A stretch of DNA of 64,000 nt from Tindallia californiensis (GTDB taxonomy: Bacteria; Bacillota; Clostridia; Peptostreptococcales; Tindalliaceae), in NCBI RefSeq assembly GCF_900107405.1, contig NZ_FNPV01000001.1:390744-454743 (forward strand), in the 5' to 3' direction. How positions within the stretch are numbered: the stretch's first letter is position 1; every line of letters starts with the position of its first letter. The translations under genes were made by a program, and so were the position numbers. Under the pieces are notes generated by a model. That model searched no databases and was not told where the DNA came from. It saw nothing but the letters and a program-made list of their open reading frames with translations. Of the stretch, positions 63,565 to 64,000 are shown piece by piece.

Positions 63565-63653
63565 TGGTGCCGAAGACCGGAATCGAACCGGTACGATCTT
63601 TAAGGATCGCAGGATTTTAAGTCCTGTGCGTCTGCCAGTTCCGCCACTTCGGC
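63565..63653 (-). tRNA. tRNA-Leu (TAA)
   Basis: Acceptor GCCGAAG/CTTCGGC, anticodon loop CTTAAAA, long variable arm, encoded CCA. Confidence 0.95.
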
Positions 63654-63658
63654 TCGCT

Positions 63659-63733
63659 TGGCTCCAGAGAGAGGACTCGAACCTCCAACCTACCGGTTAA
63701 CAGCCGGGTGCTCCACCATTGAGCTACTCTGGA
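63659..63733 (-). tRNA. tRNA-Asn (GTT)
   Basis: Acceptor TCCAGAG/CTCTGGA, anticodon loop CTGTTAA, encoded CCA. First tRNA after 5S rRNA. Confidence 0.95.
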
Positions 63734-63744
63734 TCAGGGTAAGA

Positions 63745-63860
63745 AGACGCAACGACCTACTCTTCCGGGAAGTCTCCTTCCAGGTACCATCAGCGCTGAA
63801 GGGCTTAACGGCTGTGTTCGAGATGGAAACAGGTGTTTCCCCTTCGCTTTGGTCACGTCT
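63745..63860 (-). rRNA. 5S ribosomal RNA
   Basis: About 116 nt with pairing ends AGACGTGACC and GTTGCGTCT and the conserved loop segments CCATCTCGAACACAG and GGTAC. It lies between the 23S 3' end and tRNA-Asn. Confidence 0.95.
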
Positions 63861-63906
63861 TCTGTTGTTCCCTCAAAACTACATGAAACGTTTTCGCACT
63901 TTTTTT

Positions 63907-64000
63907 AGGTCAAGTCCTCGTACCATTAGTACCGGTCAGCTCCATACATTACTGCACTTCCACCTCCGGCCTATCTACCAGATCGTCTTTCTGGGGTCTT
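63907..64000 (-). rRNA. 23S ribosomal RNA, 3' end (partial)
   Basis: The last about 94 nt of 23S rRNA, with the conserved TAGATAGGCCGGAGGTG and TGACCGGTACTAATGG and the final GAGGACTTGACC. The rest lies beyond the right edge. Confidence 0.93.

Overview
The window looks like a chromosomal segment of a low-GC, obligately anaerobic Firmicute of class Clostridia. The evidence is pyruvate:ferredoxin oxidoreductase, hybrid-cluster protein, HdrABC, a soluble fumarate reductase, succinyl-CoA:acetate CoA-transferase, AT-rich intergenic DNA, strong GGAGG ribosome sites and TTGACA/TATAAT promoters. Na+-type symporters and a tripartite tricarboxylate transporter would suit a Na+-using fermenter, but I cannot name the species. 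No phage, insertion sequence or CRISPR array is visible.

Layout. Positions 1-6515 (minus) carry a two-subunit fumarase, a soluble FAD/Fe-S fumarate reductase pair and hdrB-hdrC-hdrA, with hdrA running off the left edge. A divergent GntR regulator follows. 7442-11283 (minus) hold a CoA-transferase, a DUF3870-type protein and a Na+:solute symporter. 11542-13011 hold endonuclease IV and a DJ-1/PfpI protein. 13267-17598 (plus) form a GlnK/GlnL-like two-component system, an acidic amino-acid symporter and an Asp/Glu racemase. 17674-21243 hold a DUF4349 lipoprotein, an SLH-NlpC/P60 wall hydrolase and DNA polymerase IV. 21270-28761 (minus) hold an oligopeptide/nickel-type ABC importer behind a cobalamin riboswitch, then a methyltransferase and methionine gamma-lyase. 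29240-35033 (minus) hold a TctCCC-B-A transporter with three tandem binding proteins. A repeat-rich 0.8 kb gap precedes glmS (with its ribozyme), glmM and PFOR. 43450-51027 are mixed single genes, including a likely UGA-recoded selenoprotein (44930-45220). 51070-60207 (minus) hold a GGDEF/EAL protein, a Feo iron operon with a nicotianamine-synthase-like gene, DUF2325, and znuACB. 60461-62676 (plus) hold an Rrf2 regulator and hcp. 62753-64000 (minus) are the end of an rRNA operon: 23S 3' end, 5S and ten tRNAs.

How it fits together. Fumarase, fumarate reductase-Hdr, CoA-transferase, PFOR and the carboxylate and amino-acid transporters together describe fermentation of di- or tricarboxylates and amino acids, with electrons possibly passing through an Hdr-linked soluble fumarate reductase. 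Metal supply is a second theme: Fur-like boxes precede feoA and DUF2325, a related palindrome precedes znuA, and a B12 riboswitch controls an Opp/Nik-type importer. The most notable items are the CU-motif selenoprotein with a SECIS-like hairpin, the nicotianamine-synthase-like gene in the Feo operon, the B12-controlled importer, an unexplained family of 20-bp repeats around 35.3-35.9 kb, and a leader element shared by three genes.
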